Source: Methanobrevibacter sp. (lineage in GTDB: Archaea; Methanobacteriota; Methanobacteria; Methanobacteriales; Methanobacteriaceae). Taken from it: DNA of 64,000 bases. The first letter of the stretch is position 1; every line of letters starts with the position of its first letter. The notes below the pieces were generated by a model. That model was not told where the DNA came from, did no database searches, and was given only the letters and a program-made list of their open reading frames with translations. The translations under genes were made by a program, and so were the position numbers. The stretch is taken from the NCBI RefSeq assembly GCF_017539065.1, contig NZ_JAFYHP010000003.1:17119-81118 (forward strand), given 5' to 3'. Shown one piece after another: positions 56,278-64,000 of this stretch.

Positions 56278-56769
56278 TCATTTAAATTTAATTGAACTTG
56301 CATAAGTCTTTAATTCATCGAGATTGTATCCTCCAACAAAAACTGCTTTACTTCCATCATCATTACCTACTCCAACAAGATACTCAGGTAAATTTGTCAT
56401 CCCAATATCATTTGTTAGTATCAATAGATTACCATCCTTTTGATAAAATTTATACAGATAAGTTTTTGTTAAAACATTAACAGCATGTTGATAAGCATTT
56501 GGCTCACCATCAACAAGTAATGAGTCATCATAGTAAAACATGACCGCTTCATCACCATCAATTTCACATCCTGCATCATTTTCCCAATATTCTGCTGCAC
56601 AACTTAATCTTTTATTGGAATGACACCAAGAAACATCAGAATATTCTTGACCGATAGGCAAATCAACAGTGAATAAACCCTCAAAATCATAAGTGGAATT
56701 TATAGGCATTAGAAAAATGAATGCTATAATAACAAAAATTAAAAGGATAATGAATATTTTTTTGTTAAT
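56278..56769 (-). CDS. Exported unknown protein, probable AUU start (cluster gene 1)
   Basis: The ATG-initiated frame gives 143 residues beginning MPINST, but the frame continues upstream to encode NKKIFIILLIFVIIAF and then FL, a textbook signal or anchor segment. No ATG, GTG or TTG is available there. GAGGTGGT lies before an ATT at 56769-56767, so I propose an AUU start (163 residues). The outside domain is acidic, has two Cys pairs-like positions (SWCHSNKRLSCA, GCEIDG), and no family I recognise. First gene of the zinc-ribbon cluster. Confidence 0.65.
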   Translation of the reverse strand: MNKKIFIILLIFVIIAFIFLMPINSTYDFEGLFTVDLPIGQEYSDVSWCHSNKRLSCAAEYWENDAGCEIDGDEAVMFYYDDSLLVDGEPNAYQHAVNVLTKTYLYKFYQKDGNLLILTNDIGMTNLPEYLVGVGNDDGSKAVFVGGYNLDELKTYASSIKFK

Positions 56770-56885
56770 GATACCACCTCAAATCTGTAATTATAAATTT
56801 GGTATACACATAATATAAACATTGCTATTAGCATGCTAATATCGTATAGATATCTATTAAATAGCTAAAGTTTAAATTCAAAATC
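56770..56885. promoter_or_regulatory. Divergent promoter region of the zinc-ribbon cluster
   Basis: About 116 bp between the leftward cluster and the rightward winged-helix gene, with TATA-like ATAATATAAACAT sequence and GCTATTAGCATGCTAATATCG, an imperfect dyad around TTAGCATGCTAA (56828-56839), which could be the site of the divergent regulator. Confidence 0.45.
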
Positions 56886-57164
56886 ATGAGTAAAAAAGAT
56901 GATATGAGCATCGTATCTTTATTAGCTCGCTCTAAAAAAAGGATTAAAGTATTAAAAACACTTGAAAAAGAAGATAAAATCCCTTCAAAGATTAGTAAAG
57001 AAATCAATGACAATAGCAATCATGTCTCTAAATACTTGAAAACATTAAAAGATGCAGAGCTAGTGGAATGTCTTAATGAAGAAGACAAAAGATATAGATT
57101 TTACAGCATCACCGATAAAGGTAGATATTACCTTAATAAAGTAGAAAAAGATTTTAACGACTAA
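56886..57164 (+). CDS. Winged-helix transcriptional regulator
   Basis: A 92-residue single-domain DNA-binding protein. Helix-turn-helix around KISKEINDNSNHVSKYLKTLKDAELV (split by the turn), wing EEDKRYRFYSITDKGRYYL. It resembles the archaeal ArsR/MarR-like 'winged helix-turn-helix' group, without visible metal-binding residues. Divergent from the zinc-ribbon cluster, so it is the natural candidate regulator of it. Confidence 0.85.
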   Translation: MSKKDDMSIVSLLARSKKRIKVLKTLEKEDKIPSKISKEINDNSNHVSKYLKTLKDAELVECLNEEDKRYRFYSITDKGRYYLNKVEKDFND

Positions 57165-57179
57165 TTTTAAAAAAATAAA

Positions 57180-57206
57180 AAGAATTAGACTCATAATTAT
57201 GAGTCT
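57180..57206 (-). terminator. Terminator of the purine permease gene
   Basis: A perfect palindrome AGACTCATAA/TTATGAGTCT (57187-57206), overlapping the permease stop; on the leftward strand it is followed by T-rich sequence. It may act for the convergent winged-helix gene as well. Confidence 0.6.
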
Positions 57207-58542
57207 AAAGTCCGAAGAACAAGTATATTACAAATACGATAACCATTAACCAGATACCCCAACCTAACTCTTTTGCTTTTCCACCAGCTAAGCTTGCGAC
57301 TGCATAAACAACGAATCCCCAAGCAATACCTAATGAAATAGAGTAAGTTAAAATCATCATGACAATGGTCATAAATACTGAAGCTGCAACAATTAAATTG
57401 TCCCATTCGACTTCTTTTAATTGAGCAATCATCAAGATACCCACAATTACTAATGCTGCACAAGTAACAGGAGAAGTGAATAATCCTAATACTAATGGAG
57501 CAAAGAATATTGAAAGTATGAATAAGATACCAGTAACAATAGCGGTTAAACCAGTTTTACCACCGTTTCCGATACCTGCTGCACTTTCCACATATGCTGT
57601 AACAGTACTTGTACCTAATATTGCACCAACGATACCACCAACAGCATCAGCTAAAAATGCTTTTTCAATTCCAACAGCTTGTCCTTCCTCATCAATAAAT
57701 CCACATTGTCTACCTAATGCCATTAAAGTTCCGGTTGTATCGAAGAATGTTACGAATACAAGTGAGAACAGCATCATTATCAAGTTTGGAATATTTGAGA
57801 ATAACTGTCCGAATCCTCTAGCGAATCCTGCAAATAAGGATAAATCAAAGTTAGCAGAAACAATTTCTGCTGGAATAGCTGGCATTAAGATATCTCCTGC
57901 ACCAAATCCTAAAGCGGTGAAAATTACACCAATAATAGCAGTGACTATTAATCCAATGAATACAGAAGCAGGCACATCTTTTACATATAAAATTAATGTG
58001 ATAATAATACCAATTAATGCAAGAAGTGCTGGAGGAGCCATGAGTGATCCCATTGTGACAAAAGTAGATGGGTCAGCTACAATAATTCCTGCACCTTTAA
58101 GTCCTAAGAATGCTAGGAAAAATCCGATAGCAGCACCGATACCTAGTTTTAAATCAAGAGGAATAGCATTCAAAATAGCTTCCCTTAAACCAGAAATAGT
58201 AATTATTAAAAAGATTATACTTGAAATAAATACTGCTGCAAGTGCAGTTTCCCATGTATTTCCCATTCCTAAAATGATTGTGTATGTAAACAATGCATTT
58301 AGTCCCATACCTGGAGCTAATCCGACTGGATATTTAGCAACTAGCCCCATAATTATACAAGCTACACCGGAAGCAACAGCAGTAGCAAAGAATACTCCGG
58401 TGACAGGCATTCCACCATCACCCAATATGACTGGGTTTACACCTAAAATATAAGCCATAGCAAGGAATGTTGTGATACCTGCAATGATTTCAGTTTTTAA
58501 ATCAGTTCCATTTTCCGAAAATTTAAAAAAATTGTCCAACAT
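57205..58542 (-). CDS. NCS2-family purine permease (AzgA/PbuG type)
   Basis: A 445-residue permease with about 13 hydrophobic segments, of the hypoxanthine/guanine/adenine AzgA-like group. GITTFLAMAYILGVNPVIL, GLAPGMGLNALFTY, VTFFDTTGTLMALGR, and GTSTVTAYVESAAGI (substrate-site helix) are typical. It would supply purines to adenine deaminase nearby. Confidence 0.9.
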   Translation of the reverse strand: MLDNFFKFSENGTDLKTEIIAGITTFLAMAYILGVNPVILGDGGMPVTGVFFATAVASGVACIIMGLVAKYPVGLAPGMGLNALFTYTIILGMGNTWETALAAVFISSIIFLIITISGLREAILNAIPLDLKLGIGAAIGFFLAFLGLKGAGIIVADPSTFVTMGSLMAPPALLALIGIIITLILYVKDVPASVFIGLIVTAIIGVIFTALGFGAGDILMPAIPAEIVSANFDLSLFAGFARGFGQLFSNIPNLIMMLFSLVFVTFFDTTGTLMALGRQCGFIDEEGQAVGIEKAFLADAVGGIVGAILGTSTVTAYVESAAGIGNGGKTGLTAIVTGILFILSIFFAPLVLGLFTSPVTCAALVIVGILMIAQLKEVEWDNLIVAASVFMTIVMMILTYSISLGIAWGFVVYAVASLAGGKAKELGWGIWLMVIVFVIYLFFGL

Positions 58543-58658
58543 ATAACACCTCTTAAGAAAAAAGTTAATTTTTCTTAATGGTATTATTTTTGAAAAAGAT
58601 AAGTATTAAATCTATCTATATTTAATTCTGTTTAATGTTAAGTTTAATAAAAAAAGTA

Positions 58659-59525
58659 TTATTCAATTAATGTTAAGAAATCATAAATTATTTTGGCCGC
58701 GACAACTGCAGTATTGTCTCCCAATCTGTCACTAGCTGTTTCGACAACATCCAAACCAACAACATTCTTATGGGACAAAGCTTCAATGATTGTTTCAATT
58801 TCAGACATGAATAGCCCTCCTGGAGTAGGATTGCCTACATGAGGTGCGAAAGCAGGGTCTACAACATCCATATCGATTGAAAGGTAAATTGGAGTATTGA
58901 TATTTATTAAAAAATACTCTAGTTCGTCCATATGTTTGTGAACAGCCTTATTTTTAAATGTTTTAATATTATATGTTGAATTTACATATTCCTCTTCATC
59001 TGCTGAAGCAGATCTAATTCCAATTTGAACCAAATCAACACCAGTTTCATGAGCCCTCCTCATTACGGTTGCATGAGAATATTTCTCACCGACGAATTCG
59101 AATGCCAAATCACGATGAGCATCCAAATGTATTACTGTCAATTTTGGATATCTCTCCCTTATTGCCTTAATAGCCCCAATTGAAGCGGAATGCTCTCCAC
59201 CTATGATTATTGGTTTAATGCTCAAGTTTAAAAGTTCATTAACTGTGCTTTCAACTATCTCACAGGTTGCTTCACAGTTTCCAGGGACAATATTGACATC
59301 CCCAAAATCATAAAAAACAGATGTTAAATCTTTATTAAAAACAGTATTATATTTTTCAAAACCAAAAGACGCTTCACGCACTACAATTGGTCCCAAACGT
59401 GCACCGGAATGATAAGAAGTAGTACTGTCAAATGGAACTCCGATTATTCCAAATGAATTTTTTTCTAAATTGTCAGTTTCTGCTGAAAATGCAAATTTCC
59501 ATGGTTCGTATGTATTTAAAAGCAT
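58659..59525 (-). CDS. speB: Agmatinase
   Basis: A 288-residue ureohydrolase converting agmatine to putrescine and urea. Mn ligands in GGEHSASIG, HLDAHRDL, and SIDMDVVDPAFAPHVGNPTPGGL. It follows the IF-5A gene by 33 bp on the same strand and faces pdaD across 0.6 kb. Together they make arginine-agmatine-putrescine. Some archaea use agmatine-derived intermediates for deoxyhypusine, which may explain the linkage to IF-5A. Confidence 0.93.
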   Translation of the reverse strand: MLLNTYEPWKFAFSAETDNLEKNSFGIIGVPFDSTTSYHSGARLGPIVVREASFGFEKYNTVFNKDLTSVFYDFGDVNIVPGNCEATCEIVESTVNELLNLSIKPIIIGGEHSASIGAIKAIRERYPKLTVIHLDAHRDLAFEFVGEKYSHATVMRRAHETGVDLVQIGIRSASADEEEYVNSTYNIKTFKNKAVHKHMDELEYFLININTPIYLSIDMDVVDPAFAPHVGNPTPGGLFMSEIETIIEALSHKNVVGLDVVETASDRLGDNTAVVAAKIIYDFLTLIE

Positions 59526-59558
59526 AATAAATCTAAAAAGGAAAATAAATAAGAGAAC

Positions 59559-59954
59559 TTATGATCCTCTAGTTCTCATTATTTTCATATTTCCCATAGC
59601 AACAATGTATTCAACTTCAATACCTTCAACAATAGAATCTTTTAAGTCTTCAGGCATTGGTAATTCAATAGTATCATAATTTTCCATATCCATGATTTGA
59701 ACGGTATCTCCTTGAATGGAAATGACTTGTCCTAATCTTTTATCAATAATAGGGATATCAACTTTGTTATCTACAGGTTTAACTAAACTTCTTTTTTGAT
59801 TATCGAAAACACCGACAGCTTCAATTCTTGCTTTAGCTGCTCCGTGTTTACCTGGAGATGAAGTGGTGTAACTAATAATTTTACAAGCTTCTCCTCCTAA
59901 AACAATGTATTTTCCAACTTTTAATGTTTTAATTTCTACAACTTTTGTTGACAT
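59559..59954 (-). CDS. Archaeal translation factor IF-5A
   Basis: A 131-residue factor with an SH3-like and an OB fold. The hypusine loop is [13 protein letters not shown], modified Lys36. It aids translation of difficult peptide bonds. AAGGAGG-like GGAGG precedes the ATG at 59954; an ATG five codons earlier is contained in that site. It is divergent from pdaD. Confidence 0.95.
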   Translation of the reverse strand: MSTKVVEIKTLKVGKYIVLGGEACKIISYTTSSPGKHGAAKARIEAVGVFDNQKRSLVKPVDNKVDIPIIDKRLGQVISIQGDTVQIMDMENYDTIELPMPEDLKDSIVEGIEVEYIVAMGNMKIMRTRGS

Positions 59955-60109
59955 TAATTTTTCCTCCATTTTATATAAAAACCGGTTTTTAATCTTATAA
60001 TAAGGAATATTATTAGATTACTATAAACTATCTTTTCCATTTTATTTAAAGTATTCGTTTGTTAAATTATTAAATACATTGACATACATATTAAATAATA
60101 AGTGATAAA

Positions 60110-60571
60110 ATGAAAATAGCTATTGTAACTGGACATGATGAAGGACCAACAAAATTAAATGCCTTTGATAATGCATTGAGTAATGCTGGAATTGGCGATG
60201 TTAATCTGATTAAAGTATCTAGTATGCTTGCATCCAATACTGAAATATGTGAATTGCCAAAACTCAAAGCTGGCGCTATGGTGAACTGTGTTTTATCCGA
60301 AATTACTTCAGACACCCCCGGTGATGAAATAATTGCAGTGATTGCAGTAGCTATTGGAGAAGAATTAGGTTGTGTTGTGGAAACAACAGGAATTAACAAA
60401 GATAATGATGAAATCATTAATGAAGCTAAAGATATGGTTAAATATATGATGAATAAACGAGATGTTGAAATTAAAGAATTAATTGTTAAATATTCGGCTG
60501 CAACAGTCAAGGACATTGCATCCGTTGTATCATCAGTAGTATATCTGGATAATGAGATTATAGAGGGATAA
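60110..60571 (+). CDS. pdaD: Pyruvoyl-dependent arginine decarboxylase
   Basis: A 153-residue proenzyme cleaved into two chains; the new pyruvoyl group comes from a Ser at the KVSSML site (S37-S38 by homology). It makes agmatine from arginine. GTGHDEGPTKLNAFDNAL and LPKLKAGAMVNCVLSE match the family. The gene is one base before the next coding region, so it is cotranscribed with the NAD kinase fusion. Confidence 0.9.
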   Translation: MKIAIVTGHDEGPTKLNAFDNALSNAGIGDVNLIKVSSMLASNTEICELPKLKAGAMVNCVLSEITSDTPGDEIIAVIAVAIGEELGCVVETTGINKDNDEIINEAKDMVKYMMNKRDVEIKELIVKYSAATVKDIASVVSSVVYLDNEIIEG

Positions 60572-60572
60572 T

Positions 60573-62429
60573 ATGGACCGTGAAACCAAAAAAATTGCTA
60601 AAAAATTAGCCAAAAAAATAATTAAAGCAGTTGGTCCCGCTGTGAGAGAATATGCTGGAACAGAGCTTGGAGGAACCGAAATAAAAATCGGAGCAGATGG
60701 TACCCCCACCTCTTATATCGATCAAATAGCTGAAGAAGAAATCGTCCACATTTTAAAAGATGCGGATGTACTGTCATATCTAATTAGTGAAGAAGTTGGA
60801 GAGTTAAAGCTTGGTAAAGGTACAAAAAGAATAGTCAAATTATCCCAGGAATTAAAACGTACCGACTTAACTGAAGAAGAAACTCCAAAATTCATATTTC
60901 TAATTGACCCAATTGATGGAACAAGCAATGCAATTAAGGAAATTCCGGCATATGCAATTTCAATTGCTATTGCAGAAGTGAATCAAGGAAGACTCGCAAC
61001 ACTGAATGATGTGGAACTTGGTTTTGTATATAACCTGGCAAACGGTAACTTCATTGAAGCAGAAAAAGGCAAAGGCTGCCAATTAAACAATGAAAAATTA
61101 ACCCCGAGCACCAATGCAAAGATAAATAAGATGACTCTCGGAGGGTTTACAAAAAGTGGAACTTCAGAAGCATCCAAACTTGTTGACCGTGCAAGGCGTA
61201 TGAGAGTGCTTGGAAGTGTTGTTCTAGAACTTTCCTATGTTGCAAGTGGAAGATATGATGCATTCCTAGATTTAAGAGGAAGCAGAATAATCGACATTGC
61301 CGCAGGCAAATTAATCCTTGACGAAGTAGGATGTATCATTACCGATAAATATGGTAAAGAGCTTAACAATGTTTTAAGCATTTATGAAAAAAGTATTGTG
61401 GTGGCTGCAAATAACAAAGAAATGCACCAGCAGATTATTGATATTCTTAATGATAATCAAATAGATGTCATAGGCAAAATTGGAGTCATCTCAAGAATAG
61501 ACCAAGACAAACCGATATTATTCTCAGCAAAAATAATTGAATATCTTTTAACAAACGGTTGTGAAGTAGTTATTGAAAAAAGCCTATCTAAAAAATTGCT
61601 TGAACTAAGAGAAAACCCTAAATTAGACGAAATAATCGAAGAAACAAAACAGGCGTATCCTGAAATTGCAGACATGCTTGATGACATTGATTTAAACATA
61701 GATTATGAACGATTATCCCAGGAATTATTTGATTTCGAATGTGATATGGCTACTATTCTGGGCGGGGACGGCACTCTCTTAAGAGCACAGTCAAGATTGA
61801 AACCTGAAATTCCGATTTTTGGAATTAATATGGGAACCGTTGGATTTTTAACAGAAATTGAAGTGAAGGACACATTTACTACTCTAAAAGAAATTTTAAA
61901 AGGAAATTATTACAAAGAAAAAAGAACTCGCCTTGTAGTATCTCACGATAACCATGATTTCACAGCAATGAATGAAGTGGTTGTCATGACAAACAAGCCT
62001 GCTAAAATGCTTCACTATGAGATTCGTGTTGATGGAGGAGTAATAGAAGAAGTTAGAGCGGATGGATTAATCATTTCAACACCTAGTGGTTCGACCGCTT
62101 ATGCAATGTCTGCAGGCGGACCGATTGTTGATCCAAAAGTCGCGGGATTTGTTATAATTCCAATTTGCCCATATAAACTTGGAGTGAGGCCATTCGTTGT
62201 GTCCGATAACAGCGAAATTACTGTCAAATTACTTAAAAAGGGTAAAAGTGCAGTGTTTGTAATGGACGGCCAGATTACCGAAGAAGCCGATTACGAAGAA
62301 GAAATTAAATTTAAGAAATCCCCTAAAGACGCTTACTTCATCAGGACTTCTACCAAATATTTCTATGAAAAGGTTAAAGACAAACTAAAAGAAGGCGGAA
62401 TCGAGAATAACTGGTGCAATAATGAATAA
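60573..62429 (+). CDS. Bifunctional NADP phosphatase/NAD kinase
   Basis: A 618-residue fusion typical of methanogens. N-terminal inositol-monophosphatase-like phosphatase (about 1-280) with DPIDGTSNAIKE (D112) and a DIAAGKLILDE motif; C-terminal NAD kinase (about 300-600) with GGDGTLLRAQSR (about 397), GINMGTVGFLTEI and STPSGSTAYAMSAGGP. It balances NAD and NADP. Overlaps the cfbE start by 8 bp. Confidence 0.95.
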   Translation: MDRETKKIAKKLAKKIIKAVGPAVREYAGTELGGTEIKIGADGTPTSYIDQIAEEEIVHILKDADVLSYLISEEVGELKLGKGTKRIVKLSQELKRTDLTEEETPKFIFLIDPIDGTSNAIKEIPAYAISIAIAEVNQGRLATLNDVELGFVYNLANGNFIEAEKGKGCQLNNEKLTPSTNAKINKMTLGGFTKSGTSEASKLVDRARRMRVLGSVVLELSYVASGRYDAFLDLRGSRIIDIAAGKLILDEVGCIITDKYGKELNNVLSIYEKSIVVAANNKEMHQQIIDILNDNQIDVIGKIGVISRIDQDKPILFSAKIIEYLLTNGCEVVIEKSLSKKLLELRENPKLDEIIEETKQAYPEIADMLDDIDLNIDYERLSQELFDFECDMATILGGDGTLLRAQSRLKPEIPIFGINMGTVGFLTEIEVKDTFTTLKEILKGNYYKEKRTRLVVSHDNHDFTAMNEVVVMTNKPAKMLHYEIRVDGGVIEEVRADGLIISTPSGSTAYAMSAGGPIVDPKVAGFVIIPICPYKLGVRPFVVSDNSEITVKLLKKGKSAVFVMDGQITEEADYEEEIKFKKSPKDAYFIRTSTKYFYEKVKDKLKEGGIENNWCNNE

Positions 62430-63840
62430 TCTTGTTATTGATTTGACCCATGGCGGTGTAAAAATAGCCGTCAGTTTAGCCAAAAAAGGTAAAAATGTGC
62501 TTGCATATGACCTTTACAATACCTTGAACACAATTGACAGCAAAATGCTCGAGGTATATGATGTTGAATTGATTCAACTTGAAGATTTGACTTATTTTAA
62601 AGGAGATATGAATGTTATCTATCCAATTCATATGCCTTTAAGCTTTGATGAAATAAAATCATATAATCCCGATTTGAATTATACTTTTGAAAGCCATCAT
62701 GAAATCATAAAAGAACTTCTTAAAAATTGGGCAGAAGACATTTCAAAAATTGAAGTGACCGGAGTGAAGGGAAAAACAACTTCAGTTTTCATGCTTAAAG
62801 AAATCCTTATTGACAAAAACCCGCTGATTTTATCAAGCCTTGGTGCTTTGCTTTATGAAGACGGCAATGAATTTACTTTAAGGAAAAACATTTCAATCAC
62901 TCCTGCAAACATTAAGGAGACCATTGATCTGGCCAATAAAATTTCCAATCCCGTATGCTTCATACATGAAGGTGCTGAAGAAAGTAAAAAGTCAAGAAAA
63001 TACAATTGCGCAATTTTCGAGTCATCACTTGGAGTAAGCGGCATTGGAGATGTTGGGCTTCTATTGAATATTGCTGAGGATTATCCGATTGCCCAAGGCA
63101 GAAGTAGCGCATCTGAAGCTAAAAAACAAGTATTCAGATGCAAATGCGTTTGTATTCAAAAAGAAGCATTGGACAAATATTATTCGGATATTGAACATGA
63201 AAAGATTAACAGCTTTTCTTTAGAAGACGCCTCTTCAAATTTATTTGTTAAAAGTGTTGAATATAATCTAAATCAAACATCACTTGAAATAGAATATAGG
63301 GATGTCAAAACCGTAAATGACAATATCCTTTCAGGAGAAATCAAATTAAATTGCTTTGCGCCTGGACCCCATCATGTTAGTAATGTTTTAGGAGTAGTTT
63401 TAACTTGCCTCAGCTTGGAAATTAACAGTGATAAAATAGTTTCAGGACTTGGAAATTATAAAGGAATTCCGGGCAGAACAAATAAAAGAACAATTGAAAA
63501 CTCAATAATTATTGAAGAGATTAATCCGGGGCTAAATACTCAAGCCATAAAAGAATCTGTAAACATGATTAGTAATTTAGATGAATATTACGTTTCCATT
63601 GGCGGAGATTATGGAATAACTTGTGAGGAAATTGATGAAGAAAAATTAGCCAACTATCTAAATAGTCTTGATTGTGACCTCATATTAACCGGCGAGGTAG
63701 GTTTGTCAATTTCATCAAAATTAACAAAAAAATATGAATACTATGAAAATTACGAAGACGTATATGATTTGGCTATAAAAAATAATAAAAACCTTCTTTT
63801 CATCTATAGATCAGATTATAGAAAAATATCACAGAGATAA
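62422..63840 (+). CDS. cfbE: Coenzyme F430 synthase (Mur ligase-like)
   Basis: A 472-residue Mur-ligase-fold enzyme. CfbE activates a side chain and closes the last ring of the nickel tetrapyrrole F430, the methyl-CoM reductase cofactor. P-loop VTGVKGKTTSVF (about 112-123), IFESSLGVSG, GPHHVSNVLGV and PGRTNKR are Mur-like. It lacks the standard MurF C-terminus. Annotation as CfbE fits a methanogen carrying no peptidoglycan; a pseudomurein Mur ligase would be the alternative. It is in an operon with the NADP phosphatase/NAD kinase. Confidence 0.8.
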   Translation: MNNLVIDLTHGGVKIAVSLAKKGKNVLAYDLYNTLNTIDSKMLEVYDVELIQLEDLTYFKGDMNVIYPIHMPLSFDEIKSYNPDLNYTFESHHEIIKELLKNWAEDISKIEVTGVKGKTTSVFMLKEILIDKNPLILSSLGALLYEDGNEFTLRKNISITPANIKETIDLANKISNPVCFIHEGAEESKKSRKYNCAIFESSLGVSGIGDVGLLLNIAEDYPIAQGRSSASEAKKQVFRCKCVCIQKEALDKYYSDIEHEKINSFSLEDASSNLFVKSVEYNLNQTSLEIEYRDVKTVNDNILSGEIKLNCFAPGPHHVSNVLGVVLTCLSLEINSDKIVSGLGNYKGIPGRTNKRTIENSIIIEEINPGLNTQAIKESVNMISNLDEYYVSIGGDYGITCEEIDEEKLANYLNSLDCDLILTGEVGLSISSKLTKKYEYYENYEDVYDLAIKNNKNLLFIYRSDYRKISQR

Positions 63841-63861
63841 TTTTTTCAAAAAAAATTGAAG

Positions 63862-64000
63862 ACTCTTTCAAAAACTTTGTTGATTTTCAAAATCCTTTTT
63901 GCGATTGTCATTCCAAATTAGATCTCTGCGATATATTCGTTTTAAAACGCCTCGTTTGGTCTTGAATGTTCGTTTTCTTGATTTTGGCATTGTTTTTTGA
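63862..64000 (-). mobile_element. Partial transposase-like C-terminus and insertion-sequence end
   Basis: Reading leftward from the window edge, one frame (KTMPKSRKRTFKTKRGVL, then KRIYRRDLIWNDNRKKDF) runs to a stop after ENQQSF, followed by AAAGAGTC sequence. The shared ending with the relic at 40085-40205 points to an insertion sequence. The rest lies outside the window, and no inverted repeat could be matched. Confidence 0.4.

Noticed and set aside
57476..58453. Long rightward open frame (about 325 codons) opposite the purine permease
   Set aside because: It mirrors the real NCS2 coding frame, with a repetitive Pro/Ala/Ile composition, no ribosome site and no recognisable domain; it is a shadow of codon use on the other strand.
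62422..63840. Peptidoglycan MurF or pseudomurein ligase
   Set aside because: N-terminal and central motifs and the methanogen context favour CfbE; a pseudomurein ligase is still possible but would normally cluster with other cell wall genes.

Overview
The window comes from a methanogenic archaeon, very probably a gut or rumen Methanobrevibacter. It carries genes for methanofuran synthesis (mfnD, mfnF), coenzyme F430 synthase (cfbE), archaeal ether lipids (Tes-like radical SAM protein, carS), pyruvoyl arginine decarboxylase, archaeal IF-5A, a NADP phosphatase/NAD kinase fusion and a large Ig-like 'adhesin-like' surface protein. The DNA is strongly AT-rich, with TATA promoters and GGTGAT/GGAGG ribosome sites. 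The genus is inferred from this gene set and from remembered protein families, not from a search.

Layout. 1-6.8 kb: lipid genes (Tes-like, carS) divergent from each other, then a leftward group wecB-mfnD-mfnF, and truA with a small unknown gene. 7.3-21.4 kb: two paralogous five-component peptide/nickel-type ABC importers. The first is split (binding protein, two permeases and a GNAT enzyme leftward; two ATPases rightward), with a QueG-like Fe-S protein and a second GNAT enzyme between the halves. The second is one intact rightward operon. A MATE exporter lies between them. A recurring motif, AAAGTAATACTTT or variants, mostly in pairs 32-33 bp apart, precedes the transcription units of both systems. 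21.6-24.4 kb: a zinc-type P1B ATPase with a His/Cys-rich N-terminus and its SmtB-like sensor. 24.5-28 kb: small metabolic and unknown genes. 28-33.3 kb: a MacB-like ATPase with two giant paralogous FtsX permeases behind a DtxR-like operator dyad. 33.5-40 kb: housekeeping genes (hisA, ribL, argC, flavodoxin-like, pyrI, GMC oxidoreductase, tldD, AMMECR1). 40-44 kb: FUSC and MFS exporters beside a transposase relic. 44-50 kb: NOG1 GTPase, adhesin-like protein, small heat-shock protein, SIS protein, DUF447 protein. 50-53 kb: adenine deaminase and an AgrE-type ornithine cyclodeaminase. 53-57.2 kb: a leftward six-gene cluster of zinc-ribbon, PH/SHOCT, small membrane and exported proteins with a divergent winged-helix regulator; I recognise no described system here. 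57.2-63.8 kb: purine permease, a polyamine/hypusine locus (speB, aIF5A, pdaD), NADP phosphatase/NAD kinase and cfbE. The last 160 bp look like the end of an insertion sequence.

The genes connect through metals. Nickel-type import would feed F430 made by CfbE, zinc is exported by the P-type ATPase under an SmtB-like sensor, and the exporter at 28-33 kb probably answers to an Fe/Mn regulator. The best candidates for something undescribed are the paired-operator regulon around the duplicated importers (with two GNAT enzymes and a QueG-like protein) and the zinc-ribbon/SHOCT membrane cluster. Many starts were moved from the longest open frame to a start with a visible ribosome site; two genes appear to begin at AUU.
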